DNA from: Novosphingobium sp. CECT 9465
Lineage (GTDB): Bacteria; Pseudomonadota; Alphaproteobacteria; Sphingomonadales; Sphingomonadaceae
Length of the DNA stretch: 64,000 bases
Reading direction: 5' to 3'
NCBI RefSeq assembly: GCF_920987055.1
Contig: NZ_CAKLBX010000001.1
Location: 1,784,501-1,848,500 of the forward strand
In this document: positions 1-12,498 of the stretch, one piece after another
How the letters are laid out: each line of letters begins with the position of its first letter
Numbering within the stretch: the first letter of the stretch is position 1
Notes under the pieces: model-generated
The model's input: only the letters and a program-made list of their open reading frames with translations
Database searches by the model: none
What the model was told of the DNA's origin: nothing
Translations under genes and position numbers: made by a program

Positions 1-2
1 GC

Positions 3-2473
<2,471 letters not shown>

Positions 2474-2477
<4 letters not shown>

Positions 2478-2827
2478 GCGAGTTGCCCACCGTCGCTTAC
2501 AAGGTGCTGACCGGCGCGCAGATGGCCGCGCTGGAAGCCGATGGCACGTTCAAGGGCGCGCCGGTCGATCTTGTGGATGGCTACATCCACCTGTCGACCG
2601 CCGCGCAATTGACCGAAACGGTGGACAAGCACTTCGCCGGGCAAAGCGACCTGCGTGTCGTGGCGGTCGATCTCGATGCGCTTGGTGACGCCGTCCGGTG
2701 GGAGCCGTCACGCGGCGGGCAATTGTTCCCGCATATCTATGCCGAAATGCCCCTGAACGCGGCCCTGGCCTATGGTCCGCTTGAGCGCGATGCGGATGGA
2801 CGGGTTGAACTGCCCGTCGCGGGTTAG
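2474..2827 (+). CDS. DUF952 family protein
   Basis: A 117-residue cytosolic protein of the DUF952 family, recognised by the N-terminal YKVLTGAQ segment, the central GYIHLSTAAQL motif and the later FPHIYAEMPL motif. The function of the family is not established; the fold has been compared with ADP-ribosyltransferase-like proteins, but I see no clear catalytic triad to support that. The ATG overlaps the gyrA stop (ATGA), so the gene is probably translated from the gyrA message. It ends convergently against the YhhN gene with a 4-nt overlap. Confidence 0.85.
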
Positions 2828-3480
2828 CCTGCGCTGAACGTGCCTCGCTTGCGCAAGGTGGCGATCACCCCTGTGCAAATCAGGAACTGCCCGAAATAAT
2901 ACAGCGGCCAGATCAGCATGCCCGGCAGGGCGCTACGTGCCCAAGGCCCCATCTGCGCGAAAATCAGCAGATCCGAAGCGACAAACATCATCGCTCCCAC
3001 GCCCACGCGATAGCGCTGAAAATTGCTCAGCCAGGCGGCCGCAGCCATCCCGGCAAGGCCCAGCGCATAAAGCGTCACATCCATCGCATGGGTCAATTGC
3101 CATGAAATCATCGGGACGCCGATCAGCGTGGCAATTGCTGCGGATTTCTGGCTTGCCGTCAGATAGGTCCGCCGATGCCGCAGATAGAGCGCTATCGCCA
3201 CAAGATGCCCCAGCAGAAACGCCGTCGCGCCGCCGACAAAGAACACCTCCAGCGCCATGTCGCCAACCGCGCCCAGCGCCATGATCAGCGCCAGAAGATG
3301 CGCGTCGCGGGAAGGATGATGTGCCCACGCATAGACCGCCAGCAACGCTACGCCCGCGCCCTTCCACACGATCAGCCATAGTCCCGGCACCTGACCCTTG
3401 GCCGCCAGCCAGTAGCTCACACCCGCAACCAGGCTGGCAACAAGCCACGGACGTTTTTCGATCAGCGCACGACCTGGCAC
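2824..3480 (-). CDS. YhhN/TMEM86-family membrane protein (lysoplasmalogenase-like)
   Basis: A 218-residue integral membrane protein with about seven to eight hydrophobic helices and short loops. It fits the YhhN/TMEM86 family, some eukaryotic members of which hydrolyse lysoplasmalogen; the bacterial role is unclear. Conserved acidic and polar residues sit in helices, for example GAVGDMALE and ASDLLIFAQ, which are the family landmarks. The start is GTG, preceded on its strand by a purine-rich AGGGAAGGGA site. It is divergent from trmFO with a 67-nt gap, which must hold both promoters. Confidence 0.8.
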   Translation of the reverse strand: MPGRALIEKRPWLVASLVAGVSYWLAAKGQVPGLWLIVWKGAGVALLAVYAWAHHPSRDAHLLALIMALGAVGDMALEVFFVGGATAFLLGHLVAIALYLRHRRTYLTASQKSAAIATLIGVPMISWQLTHAMDVTLYALGLAGMAAAAWLSNFQRYRVGVGAMMFVASDLLIFAQMGPWARSALPGMLIWPLYYFGQFLICTGVIATLRKRGTFSAG

Positions 3481-3547
3481 GTGGTCCCTTCCCTCTTGTT
3501 CCTACGTCGGTCTTGCCGCAGCGCCACCGCAATGCCAAGGGCAAGCC

Positions 3548-4915
3548 ATGACACATCAGGTCCACATTATTGGCGGCGGCATGGCCGGAAGCGAAGCGGC
3601 GTGGCAGCTTGCGCGGCGCCGCATTCGGGTGCGGCTTTCGGAAATGCGCGGAAGCGGCGATACGACGGCGGCTCACAACGGCGATGGTCTCGCCGAACTG
3701 GTCTGCTCTAATTCCTTCCGCTCCGATGATCACGAAAAGAACGCCGTGGGCCTGCTACACCATGAAATGCGCGGCTGCGACAGCCTGCTGATGGCCGCTG
3801 CCGAAAAGGCGCGCGTTCCGGCCGGCTCCGCGCTGGCGGTGGACCGCGACGCATTTTCCGCTGAAGTCGAACGCGCCCTTGCTGCACAACCGACACTGGA
3901 AATCGTGCGCGAACGCGTGGACGTTCTGCCCTCCGATGGCCTGACCATCGTGGCGACAGGTCCCCTCACGGCGCCCGCCCTCGCTGGCAGCATCGGCGCG
4001 GCAACGGGCGCAGACTCGCTTGCGTTCTTCGATGCCATCGCACCCATCGTCTATCGCGATTCCATAAACATGGACGTGGCGTGGATGGCCTCGCGCTGGG
4101 ACAAGGGCGCCGAAGCCTCACTGGCGCTGGGCGGTGACGGGCGCGACTACATCAACTGCCCGATGACGCGCGAGCAGTATGAGGCCTTCTGGGCCGAGCT
4201 GGTCAACGGTGAGAAAACCGAGTTCAAGGAGTGGGAAGCGAACACGCCCTATTTCGATGGCTGCATGCCGGTTGAGGTCATGGCGGCGCGCGGCGTGGAG
4301 ACGCTGCGCTTCGGCCCGATGAAGCCGGTCGGCCTCGACAACCCCCACTGGGCCACGCCCGAACATCCCAATGGCCGATGGCCCTATGCCGTGGTGCAAT
4401 TGCGCCAGGATAACAAGCTGGGCACACTGTGGAACATGGTCGGCTTCCAGACCAAGCTGAAACATGCCGAACAAGTCCGCGTGTTTCGCACGATCCCCGG
4501 CCTTGAAAACGCCGAATTCGCGCGGCTCGGCGGGTTGCATCGCAACACCTTTCTCAATTCGCCCACGTTGCTGGACCGCCAATTGCGCCTGAAGTCCGCC
4601 CCGCACATCCGTTTTGCCGGGCAGATCACCGGATGCGAAGGTTATGTGGAAAGTGCATCGGTCGGCCTGCTGGCCGGCCTGATGACGGCGGCGCAGATCA
4701 CCGGGCACGACTGGACCCCGCCGCCACGCACCACGGCGCTAGGCGCGCTGCTTTCGCACATCACCGGCGATGCCGAGGCCGAGACCTATCAGCCGATGAA
4801 CGTCAATTTCGGGCTGTTCCCGCCCCTGCATGATGTGAAGAAAAAGGCACGCAAGGAGGCCTATACCGAACGCGGCAAGGCCGACATGACAGTATGGATC
4901 GCCACTCTGCCCTGA
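3548..4915 (+). CDS. trmFO: Methylenetetrahydrofolate-tRNA-(uracil-5-)-methyltransferase TrmFO
   Basis: TrmFO makes 5-methyluridine at position 54 of the tRNA T-loop using methylenetetrahydrofolate and FADH2. The 455-residue product starts with the FAD-binding dinucleotide fold [15 protein letters not shown], then SEMRG and the very conserved [12 protein letters not shown] block. Further family signatures are the [11 protein letters not shown] segment, the [10 protein letters not shown] segment and the C-terminal [14 protein letters not shown] motif. Length is normal for the family. It is a single gene, divergent from the YhhN gene and convergent with the EF-hand gene, with only 3 nt between the stops. 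Confidence 0.97.
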   Translation: MTHQVHIIGGGMAGSEAAWQLARRRIRVRLSEMRGSGDTTAAHNGDGLAELVCSNSFRSDDHEKNAVGLLHHEMRGCDSLLMAAAEKARVPAGSALAVDRDAFSAEVERALAAQPTLEIVRERVDVLPSDGLTIVATGPLTAPALAGSIGAATGADSLAFFDAIAPIVYRDSINMDVAWMASRWDKGAEASLALGGDGRDYINCPMTREQYEAFWAELVNGEKTEFKEWEANTPYFDGCMPVEVMAARGVETLRFGPMKPVGLDNPHWATPEHPNGRWPYAVVQLRQDNKLGTLWNMVGFQTKLKHAEQVRVFRTIPGLENAEFARLGGLHRNTFLNSPTLLDRQLRLKSAPHIRFAGQITGCEGYVESASVGLLAGLMTAAQITGHDWTPPPRTTALGALLSHITGDAEAETYQPMNVNFGLFPPLHDVKKKARKEAYTERGKADMTVWIATLP

Positions 4916-4918
4916 ATC

Positions 4919-5392
4919 TCACTTGCAGGCGCATTTCTGCTTTTGTCTGGGCTTCGGCTTGGGCCGCGTCGTCGCAAACTCCTCACGGCTCAGCCACAAG
5001 TCCGCGTTGCCATCGGCAAACCTGAACTTGTCCACCGTGGTATGTGCCCATTCCTCGAAGGTCAGCAGATTGTTGCCATCCTTGTCGAGCTTGCGAAAAT
5101 CCTTGGCGCGCGCCGCCAGCATTTCATTGCGGGTAATGCGGCCGTCCCGATCCTTGTCGAGCATGTTGAACCGCTTCGTCTCGCGCCCCACCTCGGTCGC
5201 CTCTGGCGGGGCGACGCCGACAAGCCCCTCGACATCGGCGGTGGGCAATTCTTCAGGCTCTGCTTCGGGCGCATCCTGAACGGGCAAGGCAGGCGCTTCG
5301 CCAAAGCCCGTTTCCGCGCGGCCTTGCCACCAGAACACCCCGGCGGCGACCAGCATAAGGGCTGCCAGCCCGCCCAGCAAACCACGCAGCAT
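4919..5392 (-). CDS. Membrane-anchored EF-hand protein
   Basis: A 157-residue protein with one N-terminal hydrophobic segment (about residues 5-24, ending in FWWQGR) that serves as signal anchor, a Pro/Glu-rich linker, and then EF-hand loops. Two good loops are visible, DKDRDGRITRNE and DKDGNNLLTFEE, and a third more divergent one, DGNADLWLSREE. It probably binds calcium in the periplasm; no enzymatic domain is present. The tail is rich in Lys/Pro/Gln and ends in CACK. I chose the ATG at 5392 because GGAG sits 8 nt upstream; a GTG 9 nt earlier is possible but overlaps that site. Confidence 0.85.
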   Translation of the reverse strand: MLRGLLGGLAALMLVAAGVFWWQGRAETGFGEAPALPVQDAPEAEPEELPTADVEGLVGVAPPEATEVGRETKRFNMLDKDRDGRITRNEMLAARAKDFRKLDKDGNNLLTFEEWAHTTVDKFRFADGNADLWLSREEFATTRPKPKPRQKQKCACK

Positions 5393-5476
5393 GTCCAACA
5401 CTCCAGAACCGGAGCATCGACTTAGCCTGTCTCGCCTGCCCGATGCAGCGGGAAATCGTTCCGCTTTGGCAGGATT

Positions 5477-6064
5477 TCAGCGGCCCAGCAATCCGACCCG
5501 CATCAGCACGGCAAAGTCAGTCAGCGATCGGCTTGCGCCACCGCTCTGCTCCCGCACAGCAAAGGCGCGCAGCACCGACAGGGGCCGCATCTTGCGCGAG
5601 AGACGCGGCACCGAGGCAACTGGCAGGACAGGGTCAATCATTTGCCTGGCAACCAGCCTCACCGCTTCGCCATCTGCGGCATTCACAAGCCGCGCCAACG
5701 CCTCGAACGCTGCGATCCGTGCCGTAGCCAGCGCTCCGCCGCCATCCTCGCCTACGACCGCCGCTTCCCAACCATCCACCAGTCCGATCAGCGCGGCGGC
5801 CTCCGGCTCCCACACGTGCAACCGCAATAGCAGCGGTTCGCCCTTGGGCCATTTCGCGGCAGGTTCAGTCAACCGGTCGCGCCACCACGCCAGCCGGATC
5901 TGGATCATCAACGGTTCGCGGCCGGGCCGTGCGGTATCGGCAAGCCGGTGCTGCAAAAGCAGCAACGCCTCCCACGCCGGTCGCGCCGATTTGTCGGCAT
6001 AGACCAGCGCCAGGCGCTCGACCGGATCGAGCGTATCAGCAGGGTCTGGCGGGCTGGGTGGCAT
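5477..6064 (-). CDS. Squalene/phytoene synthase-like protein
   Basis: A 195-residue protein with the helical pattern of short squalene/phytoene synthase-like proteins found in sphingomonads: EALLLLQHRLADTARPGREPLMIQIRLAWWRDRL resembles the first prenyltransferase helix region (quoted parts: LMIQIRLAWWRDRL). The canonical DXXXD aspartate-rich substrate motifs of true synthases are not evident, so catalytic activity in carotenoid or hopanoid synthesis is doubtful. The start at 6064 is supported by GAAGG about 9 nt upstream; the open frame runs 19 codons further. It lies downstream of nothing obvious and is followed by the EF-hand gene on the same strand. Confidence 0.6.
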   Translation of the reverse strand: MPPSPPDPADTLDPVERLALVYADKSARPAWEALLLLQHRLADTARPGREPLMIQIRLAWWRDRLTEPAAKWPKGEPLLLRLHVWEPEAAALIGLVDGWEAAVVGEDGGGALATARIAAFEALARLVNAADGEAVRLVARQMIDPVLPVASVPRLSRKMRPLSVLRAFAVREQSGGASRSLTDFAVLMRVGLLGR

Positions 6065-6307
6065 GCTTGAATGACCTTCGGTTCGGGTGGAGCCTATGGC
6101 GCTCCCGGTCCCGCCACGCAACGCGAACTATCCGGCATGTGCTTTTTATGGAATGCCCCGAACCATCAAGCACCAGGGGCACGCACCCATTTTTCCGATG
6201 AGTTAACGATAAATCGACCGCCGGAGCACGACGATTCACGGGTATTATATCCATATTAACCATGATCGTTTCCCGTTATCTTACGCGTTATCCCTTAGCG
6301 CGGTCCC

Positions 6308-8233
6308 ATGGACCAAGGCTTTCCATCCCGGCACCGGCCCATGCACACCGCAAAGGCGTTTGGCAGGGCAGCCGCGCGCGCGCTCGCCGCGTTGCTGCAC
6401 GATCGGTCCGGGAACGCCCTGATGATCCTGGCCTTTGCCGTGGTCCCCCTGCTCGCGCTCGTCGGATCGAGCATAGACATGGGTCGCGCCTACCTCGTCC
6501 AGTCGCGGCTCCAGCAGGCTTGCGATGCGGGTGTGCTCGGCGCCCGCAAGGAAATGGGCGCGATCGAGAATTTCGATGTCGATCGTGACAGCGCCGCGAT
6601 CACGACCAAGGGCAATCGCTTCTTCAACGTGAACTTCGCCGACGGTATCTACAATTCGATCGACCGCACGTTCGAAATGGCGGTCGAGGACGACATGTCG
6701 ATCAGCGGCACCGCCTCCGTCATCGTCCCGACCGACATCATGCAGTTCTTCGGCAAGGACGAAATCACCGTCGATGTCGATTGCCGCGCCGAACTCAGCA
6801 TCCCCAACACGGATATCATGATGGCGCTTGATGTCACCGGCTCGATGGCGGAAAGCACACCCGACGATTCCTCACCGAAGATCACCGTGCTGAAGGCCGT
6901 GGTGAAGCAGTTCTTTGCCACCATGGAGGCGACCAAACAGCCCGAAAGCCGCATCCGCTATGGCTTCGTGCCCTATTCCACCAACGTCAACGTGGGCAGT
7001 CTGCTCAAGGACGAATGGGTTGTCGATTCGTGGACTTATCCATCACGAACACTGACCGGCACCGGCACAAGTGGCGGGTTGTACGGATATTACAGCGCTG
7101 TCTCGCCGGTTTCAGGCACATATGGCACGACCACCTCGACATTCGCGGCGACCCGCGCACCAGACGGGAGCTATTCGTGCAACCGCCCCGCCAACACGAT
7201 GACCACCAACACGGTGCTGGTCTCCACCACTACCGAAGCCGTGACCAACCCCAACGGCACACGCACTTACTACACCTACAACCGTACGCGGAACGGCAAT
7301 GTCTATTCGGCCAGTCTTTCGGGAACCACCTGTACGCTCTCGACCACGGCCTATGTGAATTACATCGACACCTACAAGTACATTACCGAACCCGGCGTGG
7401 GCACCGGAACCGCATGGCTGTACAAGGACATCACCAAGGATACCTCAGCCTGGCGCACGGAAACCAACGGCTGCATCGAGGAGCGCTCGACCTACGAGAT
7501 TGACGACTACGATAACGTCGATCTTACGCGCGCTTACGATCTGGATATCGATCTTGTCCCGGATTCAGCTGATCCTGATACGCAATGGCGGCCAATGTAC
7601 ACGTCGCTGATCTATGAACGGGCAAAGCCGTGGAGCGGCGGCGGCTCGTTCAGCACGGCCGAAGTTACCACCAATCAGGAATATATTTCGCCCTACGTTG
7701 CAGGTTTTGCGGCTTGCCCCACAGCGGCGAAGAAGTTGCAGGTCTGGACGCAGGATGATTTCGATACCTACATCGACGGACTGGTCGCTGCGGGCAGCAC
7801 GTATCACGATATCGGCATGATCTGGGCCGCCCGCCTGTTATCGGGCACCGGAATATTCGCTGCGGAAAATGCCGATACATCGGCCCGCCAGCGTACAAGC
7901 CGTCACCTGATCTTCCTGACCGACGGACAGACCTCGTCGCTTGACGTCAGCTACAGTTCCTACGGCGTCGAACCCTTGGCAAAACGCCGATGGAGCGAGA
8001 CATCGCCGCTGACGCTTACCGAGACCATCGAGAAGCGATTCTCGTTCGTGTGCGATCAGGCCAAGAACAAGACCATGACCGTCTGGTTCGTCGCGTTCGG
8101 CACAGATCTCAATCCGATGATGACGCAGTGCGCAGGCGAAGGCCATTACTTCAGGGCCGGAAACGCAACGGAACTGGAAGACGCCTTCCGCAAGATCGCC
8201 AAGTCGATCGGTGATCTCAGGCTTTCGCAATGA
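6308..8233 (+). CDS. TadG-like pilus assembly protein with von Willebrand A domain
   Basis: A 641-residue envelope protein. Residues about 30-60 form the TadE/TadG-type segment: charged head DRSGN, then a hydrophobic helix ALMILAFAVVPLLALVG, then MGRAYLVQSRLQQACDAGVLG. A vWA domain follows, starting with DIMMALDVTGSMAE, whose DVTGS resembles the MIDAS metal site; further vWA strands occur near RHLIFLTDGQT. A Ser/Thr/Tyr-rich insertion lies between these. TadG-type proteins are minor components of Flp/Tad pilus systems. The stop overlaps the next ATG, so three genes form an operon. Start uncertain: an ATG at 6341 is an alternative, neither has a strong ribosome site. Confidence 0.85.
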   Translation: MDQGFPSRHRPMHTAKAFGRAAARALAALLHDRSGNALMILAFAVVPLLALVGSSIDMGRAYLVQSRLQQACDAGVLGARKEMGAIENFDVDRDSAAITTKGNRFFNVNFADGIYNSIDRTFEMAVEDDMSISGTASVIVPTDIMQFFGKDEITVDVDCRAELSIPNTDIMMALDVTGSMAESTPDDSSPKITVLKAVVKQFFATMEATKQPESRIRYGFVPYSTNVNVGSLLKDEWVVDSWTYPSRTLTGTGTSGGLYGYYSAVSPVSGTYGTTTSTFAATRAPDGSYSCNRPANTMTTNTVLVSTTTEAVTNPNGTRTYYTYNRTRNGNVYSASLSGTTCTLSTTAYVNYIDTYKYITEPGVGTGTAWLYKDITKDTSAWRTETNGCIEERSTYEIDDYDNVDLTRAYDLDIDLVPDSADPDTQWRPMYTSLIYERAKPWSGGGSFSTAEVTTNQEYISPYVAGFAACPTAAKKLQVWTQDDFDTYIDGLVAAGSTYHDIGMIWAARLLSGTGIFAAENADTSARQRTSRHLIFLTDGQTSSLDVSYSSYGVEPLAKRRWSETSPLTLTETIEKRFSFVCDQAKNKTMTVWFVAFGTDLNPMMTQCAGEGHYFRAGNATELEDAFRKIAKSIGDLRLSQ

Positions 8234-8826
8234 TGCGCGGCAAAGCCCTTTATCCGGTCGGCGGTGATGAAGCAGGCTCTGCGGCAGTCGAATTTGCGCT
8301 GATTTCGCCGGCGCTGGTGTTGGTGCTGATGGGCCTGTTCGATATGGGTTACACGCTCTACGCCGGGGTCATGCTGCAAGGTGCGATCCAGCAGGCAGCA
8401 CGGACCTCCACTGTCGAAGGTGCCGGAACCGCGCTCACGTCGATTGACGATGATGTCGAAAGCCAGATCCGCCGGGTCGTTCCCAATGCCGAAATCGAAT
8501 TCAAGCGGAAGGCCTATTCGAATTTTTCGGACGTGGCCCTGCCCGAAGATTTTACCGATACCAACGCCAACGGCGTATGCGATGCGAACGAACCGTTCGA
8601 AGACGCCAACGGCAGTGGGACCTGGGATCGCGATCGCGGTGCCGATGGCCTTGGCGGCGCACGCGATGCGGTGCTCTATACGGTCAGCATGACATACCGC
8701 AGGCCGTTTCCGATGGCCTCCCTGATCGGCCTGTCTGAAAACGTCTCTGCGCAAGCCAGCACCGTGCTGCGCAACCAGCCTTACGATCTTCAGAACAGCC
8801 TCGCCAAGCTGGGGAACTGCGAATGA
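8230..8826 (+). CDS. TadE-family pseudopilin-like pilus assembly protein
   Basis: A 198-residue protein with the TadE signature at its N-terminus: GDEAGSAAVEFALISPALVLVLMGLFDMGY, of which the AAVEFAL core and following hydrophobic helix are typical. TadE proteins are processed by a prepilin peptidase and act as minor pseudopilins in Flp pilus biogenesis. The remainder is a periplasmic domain with an Asp/Asn-rich loop (DTNANGVCDANEPFEDANG) that looks like a calcium-binding dockerin or EF-type loop. ATGA overlaps couple it to both neighbours. Confidence 0.88.
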   Translation: MMRGKALYPVGGDEAGSAAVEFALISPALVLVLMGLFDMGYTLYAGVMLQGAIQQAARTSTVEGAGTALTSIDDDVESQIRRVVPNAEIEFKRKAYSNFSDVALPEDFTDTNANGVCDANEPFEDANGSGTWDRDRGADGLGGARDAVLYTVSMTYRRPFPMASLIGLSENVSAQASTVLRNQPYDLQNSLAKLGNCE

Positions 8827-9491
8827 GCCACCCGGTTCCTTTCCTCACCCGGTTGCGCAAAAACGCATCGGGTGTCGCCGCCGTCGAATTCGCGCTCGGC
8901 CTGCCGATGATCCTGACATTGGGCTTGTGGGGTGCGGAGTTGGGCAATCTTGCGGTCACGCATATGCGTGTCAGCCAGGTCGCCATGCAGGTTGCCGACA
9001 ACGGTTCGCGAGTTGGCGATGTATCGATGCTCGAAAACCTCAAGATATATGAGAGCGATATCAACGACCTGCTGGTGGGCGCAAAGGTCCAGGGCGGCGG
9101 ACTGGATCTGTTCGAAAACGGCCGCGTCGTCATCAGCAGCCTTGAAGTGGTCGATGGCACCGAAGACACCCAGTACATCCACTGGCAGCGTTGCAAGGGC
9201 AAGCGCAACTTCCAGTCGCGCTACGGCCCTGCCGGCACTGGCGCCGACGGATCATTGAGCGGGATGGGACCTGCGGGCGACGAGGTTACCGCAAGCAAGG
9301 ACGAGGCCGTCATCTTCGTCGAGATCGAATATGCCTATCAGCCCATCGTTTCGGCAAAGTTCGTGCCTGCCAGCCCCATTCGCGTAACCGCTGCCTTCAA
9401 CGTCCGCGACGACCGCGACCTTACCCAGATATACCAGCGCGATGCAGGTGAGCCAGATCCCGTTGCAGACTGTAACGTCTACACCGGATAA
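8823..9491 (+). CDS. TadE-family pilus assembly protein (second paralogue)
   Basis: A 222-residue protein with the TadE-type N-terminus KNASGVAAVEFALGLPMILTLG followed by a helix (read as ASGVAAVEFALGLP and a hydrophobic run). The periplasmic part has two cysteine-containing segments (WQRCKGK and the end VADCNVYTG) that could form a disulfide. It follows the previous TadE gene with a 4-nt overlap and ends the operon. The sorting site resembles that of TadE and TadF; I cannot assign which of the two it is. Confidence 0.85.
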   Translation: MSHPVPFLTRLRKNASGVAAVEFALGLPMILTLGLWGAELGNLAVTHMRVSQVAMQVADNGSRVGDVSMLENLKIYESDINDLLVGAKVQGGGLDLFENGRVVISSLEVVDGTEDTQYIHWQRCKGKRNFQSRYGPAGTGADGSLSGMGPAGDEVTASKDEAVIFVEIEYAYQPIVSAKFVPASPIRVTAAFNVRDDRDLTQIYQRDAGEPDPVADCNVYTG

Positions 9492-9523
9492 AAAGAGGGC
9501 GCGCAGTCACCCGCACGCCCTCT
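9488..9523 (-). terminator. Rho-independent terminator of the pdh operon
   Basis: An 8-bp stem AGAGGGCG / CGCCCTCT (9494-9501 with 9516-9523) is followed on the minus strand by a short T-run (plus-strand A-run 9490-9494). It lies just downstream of pdhB and also faces the end of the TadE operon. Confidence 0.7.
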
Positions 9524-9544
9524 CAATTCCGTAGCAGGACGGCT

Positions 9545-10909
9545 TCAGCGATAGCAGACCTTGCGCACCGCGTCGGCAATGCGGCCAGCATCGATCAGCG
9601 CTGCCTTCTCAAGATTGGCGGCATAAGGCAGCGGCACGTCTTCGTTGCAGACGCGCAGGACCGGGGCATCGAGATGATCGAAGCCTTCTTCCATGCAGAT
9701 CGCCATGATTTCCGAAGCGATGGAACAGACGGGGAAACCCTCTTCCGCCACGACAAGCCGGTTGGTCTTGGCAAGCGAAGCCAGGACGGTATCCTTGTCC
9801 AGCGGGCGCAAGGTGCGCAAGTCGACCACCTCGGCATCAATTCCTTCGGCAGCCAGCGTTGCCGCAGCTTCCAGCGCAAGTCCGACGCCGATCGAATAGG
9901 ATACGATTGTCACGTCCTTGCCTTCACGGACGATCCGCGCCTTGCCGATGGGCAGGACGAAATCATCCATCTGCGGCACATCGAACGTGCGGCCATAAAC
10001 GAGTTCGTTTTCAAGGAACACGACCGGGTCTTCGCTGCGGATCGCCGCCTTGAGCAAGCCCTTGGCGTCAGCCGCGTCATAAGGCGCGATCACGATCAGG
10101 CCGGGCACGTTGGCGTACCACGGTCCGTAATTCTGTGAATGCTGCGCGCCAACGCGACTGGCCGCGCCATTGGGACCGCGGAACACGATCGGGCAACGCA
10201 TCTGGCCGCCGGACATGTAATTGGTCTTTGCCGCCGAATTGATGATGTGATCGATCGCTTGCATGGCGAAGTTGAACGTCATGAATTCGATCACAGGACG
10301 CAGGCCGCCCATCGCGGCGCCCGTACCGATCCCGGCAAAGCCATATTCGGTGATCGGCGTATCGATCACCCGCTGCGGGCCGAACTCGTCGAGCAGGCCC
10401 TGGGTCACCTTGTACGCGCCCTGATATTCGGCCACTTCCTCGCCCATCACGAAGATACGGTCGTCGGCGCGCATTTCCTCCGCCATGGCATCGCGCAGCG
10501 CTTCGCGCACGGTCGTGCCGACCATGGCCGTGCCTGCCGGCACTTCGGGATCGGCTGCGGCGGCCGGAACCGGGGCGACGGCAGGCTTTGCGGGCGCCGG
10601 TGCTTCGGATTCTGCGGCTTTCTGCGCAACGGCTGGGGTCGCCACCGGGGCAGGCGCGGCCTCTTCGCCTTCACCCTGGATCGTGGCGATCACGGTGCCG
10701 ACCTTCACGCCTTCGGTGCCCTCTGCGATCAGGATTTCGGCAATCGTGCCTTCGTCCACCGCCTCGAATTCCATCGTCGCCTTGTCGGTCTCGATTTCAG
10801 CGAGGATGTCGCCGGATTTCACTTCATCACCGGCCTTGACCAGCCACTTGGCAAGGGTGCCCTCCTCCATCGTCGGAGAGAGAGCGGGCATCTTCAGTTC
10901 GATCGCCAT
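9545..10909 (-). CDS. pdhB: Pyruvate dehydrogenase E1 beta subunit with N-terminal lipoyl domain
   Basis: The beta subunit of the thiamine-diphosphate E1 heterotetramer that decarboxylates pyruvate and acylates lipoyl groups. Residues 1-80 are a biotinyl/lipoyl domain with lipoyl lysine about residue 43 in [12 protein letters not shown] linker of Ala/Pro-rich sequence (about 85-135) joins it to the transketolase-like domain ([15 protein letters not shown], then the [15 protein letters not shown] segment) and the C-terminal transketolase domain. A lipoyl domain on E1-beta is a feature of alphaproteobacteria including Zymomonas. The start is the ATG of [12 protein letters not shown], one base after the pdhA stop. 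E2 and E3 genes are outside the window. Confidence 0.96.
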   Translation of the reverse strand: MAIELKMPALSPTMEEGTLAKWLVKAGDEVKSGDILAEIETDKATMEFEAVDEGTIAEILIAEGTEGVKVGTVIATIQGEGEEAAPAPVATPAVAQKAAESEAPAPAKPAVAPVPAAAADPEVPAGTAMVGTTVREALRDAMAEEMRADDRIFVMGEEVAEYQGAYKVTQGLLDEFGPQRVIDTPITEYGFAGIGTGAAMGGLRPVIEFMTFNFAMQAIDHIINSAAKTNYMSGGQMRCPIVFRGPNGAASRVGAQHSQNYGPWYANVPGLIVIAPYDAADAKGLLKAAIRSEDPVVFLENELVYGRTFDVPQMDDFVLPIGKARIVREGKDVTIVSYSIGVGLALEAAATLAAEGIDAEVVDLRTLRPLDKDTVLASLAKTNRLVVAEEGFPVCSIASEIMAICMEEGFDHLDAPVLRVCNEDVPLPYAANLEKAALIDAGRIADAVRKVCYR

Positions 10910-10910
10910 C

Positions 10911-12038
10911 TCAGTACTTCCCCACCAGCACATCGGTATAAAGCTCGGCCGCATCCGGCTCTGGTGAGCTTTCCGCGAAATCTGCCGCCTGCGCGACAGT
11001 CTGGCGAATGCGCTTGTCGATTTCCTTGATCTTGTCTTCGGTCACGCCACGCTTGATCAGTTCGGCCTTGGCCGCCTCGATCGGATCGTGATTGTCGCGC
11101 ATGTCCTGCACTTCTTCACGGCTGCGGTACTTCGCCGGGTCCGACATCGAATGCCCGCGATAACGGTAGGTCTTGAGTTCCATCAGCACCGGACCATTGC
11201 CCGCGCGGACATATTCCAGCGCCACTTGCGCGGCCTGCCGCACTTCCAGCACGTCCATGCCGTTCACGTCCATGCCCGGAATGCGGAACGCGGTGCCGCG
11301 GCGGTAGAAATGCGTTTCAGCCGATCCGCGCTTGACCGCGGTGCCCATGGCATAGCCGTTGTTTTCCACCACGAAGATGATCGGCAGCTTCCACAGCGCC
11401 GCCATGTTGAAGGTTTCGTAAACCTGTCCCTGGTTCGATGCGCCATCGCCGAAATAGGCCATGCACACGCCACCATCGCCCCGGTACTTGTGCGCAAAGG
11501 CAAGCCCTGCACCCAGCGAGACTTGCGCGCCGACGATGCCGTGACCACCGAAAAATTTGTGTTCGGTGCTGAACATGTGCATCGAACCGCCCTTCCCGCG
11601 CGAAATGCCTGCGCCGCGCCCGGTCAGTTCAGCCATGATGACATTGGGATCGATGCCATAGGCCAGCATGTGGCCATGATCGCGATACCCGGTGATCACG
11701 CTGTCGTGGCCTTCCTGCAACGCCGATTGCAGGCCCACCGCCACGGCTTCCTGGCCAATGTACAGGTGGCAGAACCCGCCGATCAGACCCAGTCCGTAAA
11801 GCTGGCCCGCCTTTTCCTCAAAACGCCGGATCAGGACCATCTGCTCGTAGAACTTCATCAGTTCTTCGTCGGATGCGTCATAGCGCTTGTTGTTCGCATG
11901 GGCCTGCTGGAGGCTGTGCAGCGCGAAGGCCGCTTCATCGGCCACGGACGAGGCAATGACGGGTTGACCTGCCACATCTGACGCGGCGGCGGGGTTCACG
12001 GCGGGCTTGATGGCTCTGGGCCTGGCGGGCTTTGCCAA
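10911..12038 (-). CDS. pdhA: Pyruvate dehydrogenase E1 alpha subunit
   Basis: The thiamine-diphosphate-binding subunit of E1. The 375-residue sequence carries the conserved blocks [34 protein letters not shown], and the ThDP motif GDGASNQG...ENNGYAMGT (GDG to NN). The phosphorylation-loop region [16 protein letters not shown] is also present. Residues 1-30 are Ala/Pro-rich and unlike the E1 core. The frame opens with TTG at 12038, preceded by AAGGAAA; no nearby ATG gives a better start. The intergenic region 12039-12217 upstream holds its promoter; I could not place -35/-10 boxes with confidence. Confidence 0.96.
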   Translation of the reverse strand: MAKPARPRAIKPAVNPAAASDVAGQPVIASSVADEAAFALHSLQQAHANNKRYDASDEELMKFYEQMVLIRRFEEKAGQLYGLGLIGGFCHLYIGQEAVAVGLQSALQEGHDSVITGYRDHGHMLAYGIDPNVIMAELTGRGAGISRGKGGSMHMFSTEHKFFGGHGIVGAQVSLGAGLAFAHKYRGDGGVCMAYFGDGASNQGQVYETFNMAALWKLPIIFVVENNGYAMGTAVKRGSAETHFYRRGTAFRIPGMDVNGMDVLEVRQAAQVALEYVRAGNGPVLMELKTYRYRGHSMSDPAKYRSREEVQDMRDNHDPIEAAKAELIKRGVTEDKIKEIDKRIRQTVAQAADFAESSPEPDAAELYTDVLVGKY

Positions 12039-12217
12039 GTCTGGGTTTCCTTTTCTGGCACCTCAGGTTCCGTAAGGTCGGAACGCATGCAGATTCCTAT
12101 ACCTGAGACCGGCCCGTTCGCAACGCTGTTCGATCGTCACGAACCTTTTGCGGATACCTATGCCAATTTCGCAAACCGCAACGGTTCGCCTTTCGCAGCC
12201 GCAGCATATCAGAACAC

Positions 12218-12240
12218 AAAAAAGCCCGCACATGGCGGGC
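12218..12240 (-). terminator. Rho-independent terminator downstream of tRNA-Arg
   Basis: A 6-bp GC stem GCCCGC/GCGGGC (12224-12229 with 12235-12240) followed on the minus strand by six T residues (plus-strand A-run 12218-12223). It sits about 25 nt beyond the CCA end of the proximal tRNA-Arg and would end the tRNA transcript before pdhA. Confidence 0.85.
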
Positions 12241-12264
12241 TTTATGGAACAGGCTGGTGGCGGT

Positions 12265-12341
12265 TGGTGCACCCGGAACGATTCGAACGTCCGGCCCTCA
12301 GATTCGTAGTCTGATGCTCTATCCAGCTGAGCTACGGGTGC
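12265..12341 (-). tRNA. tRNA-Arg (anticodon ACG)
   Basis: 77 nt including an encoded CCA. The acceptor stem pairs GCACCCG with CGGGTGC, the T arm contains GTTCGAATC, and the anticodon loop is CTACGAA in a 5-bp stem TCAGA/TCTGA, giving anticodon ACG (read as ICG after deamination). D arm AGCTCAGCTGGATAGAGC is canonical. Identical in sequence to the copy 66 nt upstream on the same strand. Confidence 0.98.
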
Positions 12342-12407
12342 CCACCAACATTATGTGGAACGCACTTTCATGCGATCCTTTCCCACATTTTCTCCATCGG
12401 GAGAGAA

Positions 12408-12484
12408 TGGTGCACCCGGAACGATTCGAACGTCCGGCCCTCAGATTCGTAGTCTGATGCTCTATCCAGCTGAGCTACGGGTGC
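12408..12484 (-). tRNA. tRNA-Arg (anticodon ACG), second identical copy
   Basis: Same 77-nt sequence and fold as the gene at 12265-12341, CCA encoded. The two lie in tandem on the minus strand with a 66-nt spacer that has no similarity between copies, so they are probably co-transcribed from a promoter upstream of this one. The NUDIX gene ends 14 nt upstream of it, on the same strand. Confidence 0.98.
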
Positions 12485-12498
12485 TGGGAGACGCGCCT

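Noticed and set aside
6190-6262. CtrA half-sites (TTAAC) upstream of the TadG-like gene
   Set aside because: Two TTAAC sequences occur but neither has a second TTAA at the right spacing, so they are not listed as sites.
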